This document shows, in pieces, positions 12,176 through 13,571 of a stretch of 13,571 nt of DNA (its first letter is position 1; each line of letters begins with the position of its first letter). Where the stretch lies: assembly GCA_011391185.1 (NCBI GenBank), contig JAABRB010000059.1:1-13571 (forward strand), given 5' to 3'. The notes below the pieces were generated by a model. It was not told where the DNA came from. It worked only from the letters and a program-made list of their open reading frames with translations, and ran no database searches. The DNA comes from Betaproteobacteria bacterium. GTDB taxonomy: Bacteria > Pseudomonadota > Gammaproteobacteria > Burkholderiales > SG8-39. The translations under genes were made by a program, and so were the position numbers.

Positions 12176-13291
12176 CTACGCCGCACGCATCATCCGCCAG
12201 TATTCGATTTTCATCGTGACCGCCGCGCCCGCGATGATCGCAGCGAAAGTGATGATCGAGCCGAGCGCAAGGGTCGAGAATCCCGTGATGCCCTGACCGA
12301 TCGTGCAGCCGAGGCCCACGATGCCGCCGAATCCCATCAGCACGCCACCGACGACGTGGCGCCCCGTATCGGCGGCGTCGCGAAAACTTTCCCAGCGAAA
12401 TGTCCGCGAAACCAGCGCATAACACGCTGATCCGGCCACGACGCCGAGCGCGGAGGCAATGCCGAACGTAAGAATTCTCGACGCGTCGGTCCACAGCATG
12501 AGCAGCTCGAGCCCGAACGCCTGCGGCGCGACGAACGAGAGCGACTCCATCCGGTTGGTGTTGGTGGCAACCCATGCCTCCTGCAGCGATTTCGGGTCCT
12601 CCGCGACATAGCCCAGCTTCCCGCTCACGTACCAGCCGCCGACGATGACCAGCCCGACCACCACGCCGCCGAGCAGGTTGTCGGATGTCCGGAACTCGCG
12701 CGGTGCCAGCGCGAAAGCACCGAGCGCGCCGGCCACGACGATCATCAGGATCCAGACCATCGTCGTCCGCTCGGCGCCGAACATCCCTGCAGCGAGGGAT
12801 GGAAGGTCCTGGCCGCCGCTGAGCGGGACGCTCGCCAGCTCGAGCGCGTTCACCCGGAACACCCCGAACAGGCCACGCAGCGTCATGTAGGCGGCAATCG
12901 CCATGAACACCACGACGATGAGCGACTTCAGGTTGCCGCCCCCGATGCGAATCAGCGTCTTGGAGCCGCAACCCGAGCCGAGCGTCATGCCGACACCGAA
13001 CAGCACGCCGCCGACGATATACGAGAGCCAGGTGAAATTCGGACCCGGGTAGATCGAGTTCGAGAGCTTGATGACGCCCCCGAGCTCGAGGAGCTGCGCG
13101 CCGACGATGGCAACCGCGATTGCCAGCAGCCACATGCGCATGCGGTTCCAGTCGCCCATGTTGACGACGTCCGACACTGCGCCCATGGTGCAGAAATTCG
13201 TCTTGTTGCCCACGAAACCGAACACAAAGGCGAGAGCGAAGGCGCCCCAGGTGACGTAGGGCACCAGGGTCGTCGGATTCACGTCGGTCAT
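12176..13291 (-). CDS. YeeE/YedE family sulfur (thiosulfate-type) transporter
   Basis: A 371-residue inner-membrane protein with about nine to ten hydrophobic segments in two related halves. Each half carries the family's short glycine/cysteine hairpin: G-S-G-C108-G-S-K in the first and G-L-G-C329-T-I-G-Q-G-I-T-G in the second, plus N-F-C34-T-M-G near the start and C290 in a late membrane segment. Conserved cysteines of this kind pass thiosulfate through the pore in the characterised YeeE/TsuA proteins, so uptake of thiosulfate or a related sulfur compound is the likely role. Length is typical of the single-chain two-domain form. The start is fixed by GGAGG (13303-13299), 7 nt before the ATG. 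No TusA-like (YeeD) partner gene is next to it. The promoter region carries three 20-bp repeats. A weak AGCGC/GCGCT hairpin follows the stop, without a T-run. Confidence 0.92.
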   Translation of the reverse strand: MTDVNPTTLVPYVTWGAFALAFVFGFVGNKTNFCTMGAVSDVVNMGDWNRMRMWLLAIAVAIVGAQLLELGGVIKLSNSIYPGPNFTWLSYIVGGVLFGVGMTLGSGCGSKTLIRIGGGNLKSLIVVVFMAIAAYMTLRGLFGVFRVNALELASVPLSGGQDLPSLAAGMFGAERTTMVWILMIVVAGALGAFALAPREFRTSDNLLGGVVVGLVIVGGWYVSGKLGYVAEDPKSLQEAWVATNTNRMESLSFVAPQAFGLELLMLWTDASRILTFGIASALGVVAGSACYALVSRTFRWESFRDAADTGRHVVGGVLMGFGGIVGLGCTIGQGITGFSTLALGSIITFAAIIAGAAVTMKIEYWRMMRAA

Positions 13292-13298
13292 TGTTCCC

Positions 13299-13303
13299 CC
13301 TCC
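13299..13303 (-). promoter_or_regulatory. Ribosome binding site GGAGG of the YeeE/YedE gene
   Basis: A full-strength Shine-Dalgarno followed by a purine-rich GGGAACA spacer to the ATG at 13291, the best translation signal on the minus strand of the window. Confidence 0.85.
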
Positions 13304-13324
13304 GAACGCCCGATCCGCGTCTTT

Positions 13325-13384
13325 ATGATTCTAGCCAAAGCGGTACGATTCTAGCCGACGGGGTACGATTCTAGCCGACGGGTC
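13325..13384. repeat. Three tandem 20-bp repeats upstream of the YeeE/YedE gene
   Basis: Units 13325-13344, 13345-13364 and 13365-13384 share A(C/T)GATTCTAGCC at their start. Units 2 and 3 match at 18 of 20 bases, and unit 1 is more diverged. Each minus-strand unit contains TAGAAT, five of six of a -10 box, but no -35 stands at the right distance. The nearest copy is about 40 bp from the ATG. The 20-bp period, about two helical turns, suits repeated binding of a regulator. Confidence 0.75.
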
Positions 13385-13393
13385 TGGCGCCGC

Positions 13394-13405
13394 GAGCAAA
13401 TGCTC
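13394..13405. promoter_or_regulatory. Inverted repeat GAGCA-aa-TGCTC, possible operator
   Basis: Perfect 5-bp arms around AA, 10 bp beyond the three 20-bp repeats on the upstream side of the transporter gene. Its position suits a transcription-factor site; the short arms make chance possible. Confidence 0.35.
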
Positions 13406-13433
13406 TGCGTGACGGATAACCGCCTTCTAAGTC

Positions 13434-13447
13434 GCGCCTGCGGGCGC
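13434..13447 (-). terminator. Weak hairpin just after cpoB
   Basis: GCGCC-tgcg-GGCGC right after the cpoB stop. The GC-rich stem is not followed by a T-run (GACTTAGAAG on minus), so intrinsic termination is doubtful. Confidence 0.25.
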
Positions 13448-13449
13448 TC

Positions 13450-13571
13450 CTAGCGTCGCGCCAGGCGCTGCTTGGCCTGCTCGGCCGCGGAGCTCTTCGG
13501 GTACTTGTCCACCAGGGTGCGCAACGTGTTTCGCGCGCCGTTCACGTCGCCGAGCTCGGCCTGGCTGCTGG
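13450..13571 (-). CDS. cpoB: Tol-Pal cell division coordinator CpoB (YbgF), C-terminal end
   Basis: The last 39 codons of a gene entering from the right edge. The peptide begins S-S-Q-A-E-L-G-D-V-N-G-A-R, continues N-T-L-R-T-L-V-D-K-Y-P-K-S-S-A-A-E-Q-A-K-Q-R-L and ends A-R-R. This is the final tetratricopeptide repeat of CpoB: G-D-x-x-x-A-R-x-T-L-x-x-L-V-x-K-Y-P-x-S-x-A-A-x-x-A-x-x-R-L is its usual ending. CpoB is a periplasmic protein that links outer-membrane constriction by Tol-Pal to septal peptidoglycan synthesis. The tol and pal genes are expected further right, outside the window. Another TPR protein is a possible but less likely reading. Confidence 0.75.
   Translation of the reverse strand, partial: SSQAELGDVNGARNTLRTLVDKYPKSSAAEQAKQRLARR

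Noticed and set aside
13325..13384. CRISPR array
   Set aside because: The three 20-bp units are contiguous with no spacers, and no cas gene is present.

Overview
The window is a chromosomal stretch of a high-GC proteobacterium, most likely a betaproteobacterium (Burkholderiales or a relative). This rests on the strong G/C third-position bias, the CpoB/tRNA-Lys(TTT) neighbourhood next to the Tol-Pal locus, and protein signatures typical of that group. There is no rRNA, phage or CRISPR. Most genes lie on the minus strand; only two convincing genes are on plus.

Left part (1-3578), hydroxy-acid metabolism. A truncated acyl-CoA synthetase start (minus) diverges from a beta-hydroxyacid dehydrogenase of the GarR/HIBDH family (plus). 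That gene converges, 6 bp apart, with a translationally coupled minus-strand pair: a PdxA2-like 4-phosphate dehydrogenase followed by an FMN 2-hydroxy-acid dehydrogenase (ATGA overlap). Together they look like a catabolic set for a small hydroxy or sugar acid, but the kinase expected to feed a PdxA2 enzyme is not in the window.

Middle-left (3579-5654). A small candidate Fe(II)/2-oxoglutarate-type oxygenase (plus) shares a CTAG stop palindrome with a 71-residue acidic protein (minus). Then comes a gene-free stretch of about 350 bp. It holds an AT-rich block with two 10-bp direct repeats 20 bp apart, and a palindromic MITE-like element (about 211 bp inside a duplicated TA, in a CTAG target). 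The right edge of the element forms the stop codon of a dienelactone hydrolase gene.

Centre (5655-10114), a signalling operon on minus: a membrane histidine kinase without a receiver, then a Hanks-type Ser/Thr kinase fused to two receiver domains, then an unrecognised ~149-residue protein. A good -24/-12 (sigma-54) promoter match lies just before the histidine kinase. An 8-codon mini-ORF links the two kinase genes through two ATGA overlaps. The layout suggests that a His-Asp relay controls a Ser/Thr kinase.

Right part (10252-13571): a LOG/TIGR00725-like nucleotide-binding protein, a histidine-rich helical protein of unknown function, tRNA-Lys(TTT) with a clear sigma-70 promoter, a YeeE/YedE thiosulfate-type transporter preceded by three 20-bp tandem repeats, and the 3' end of cpoB (ybgF). 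No intrinsic terminator with a convincing T-run was found.
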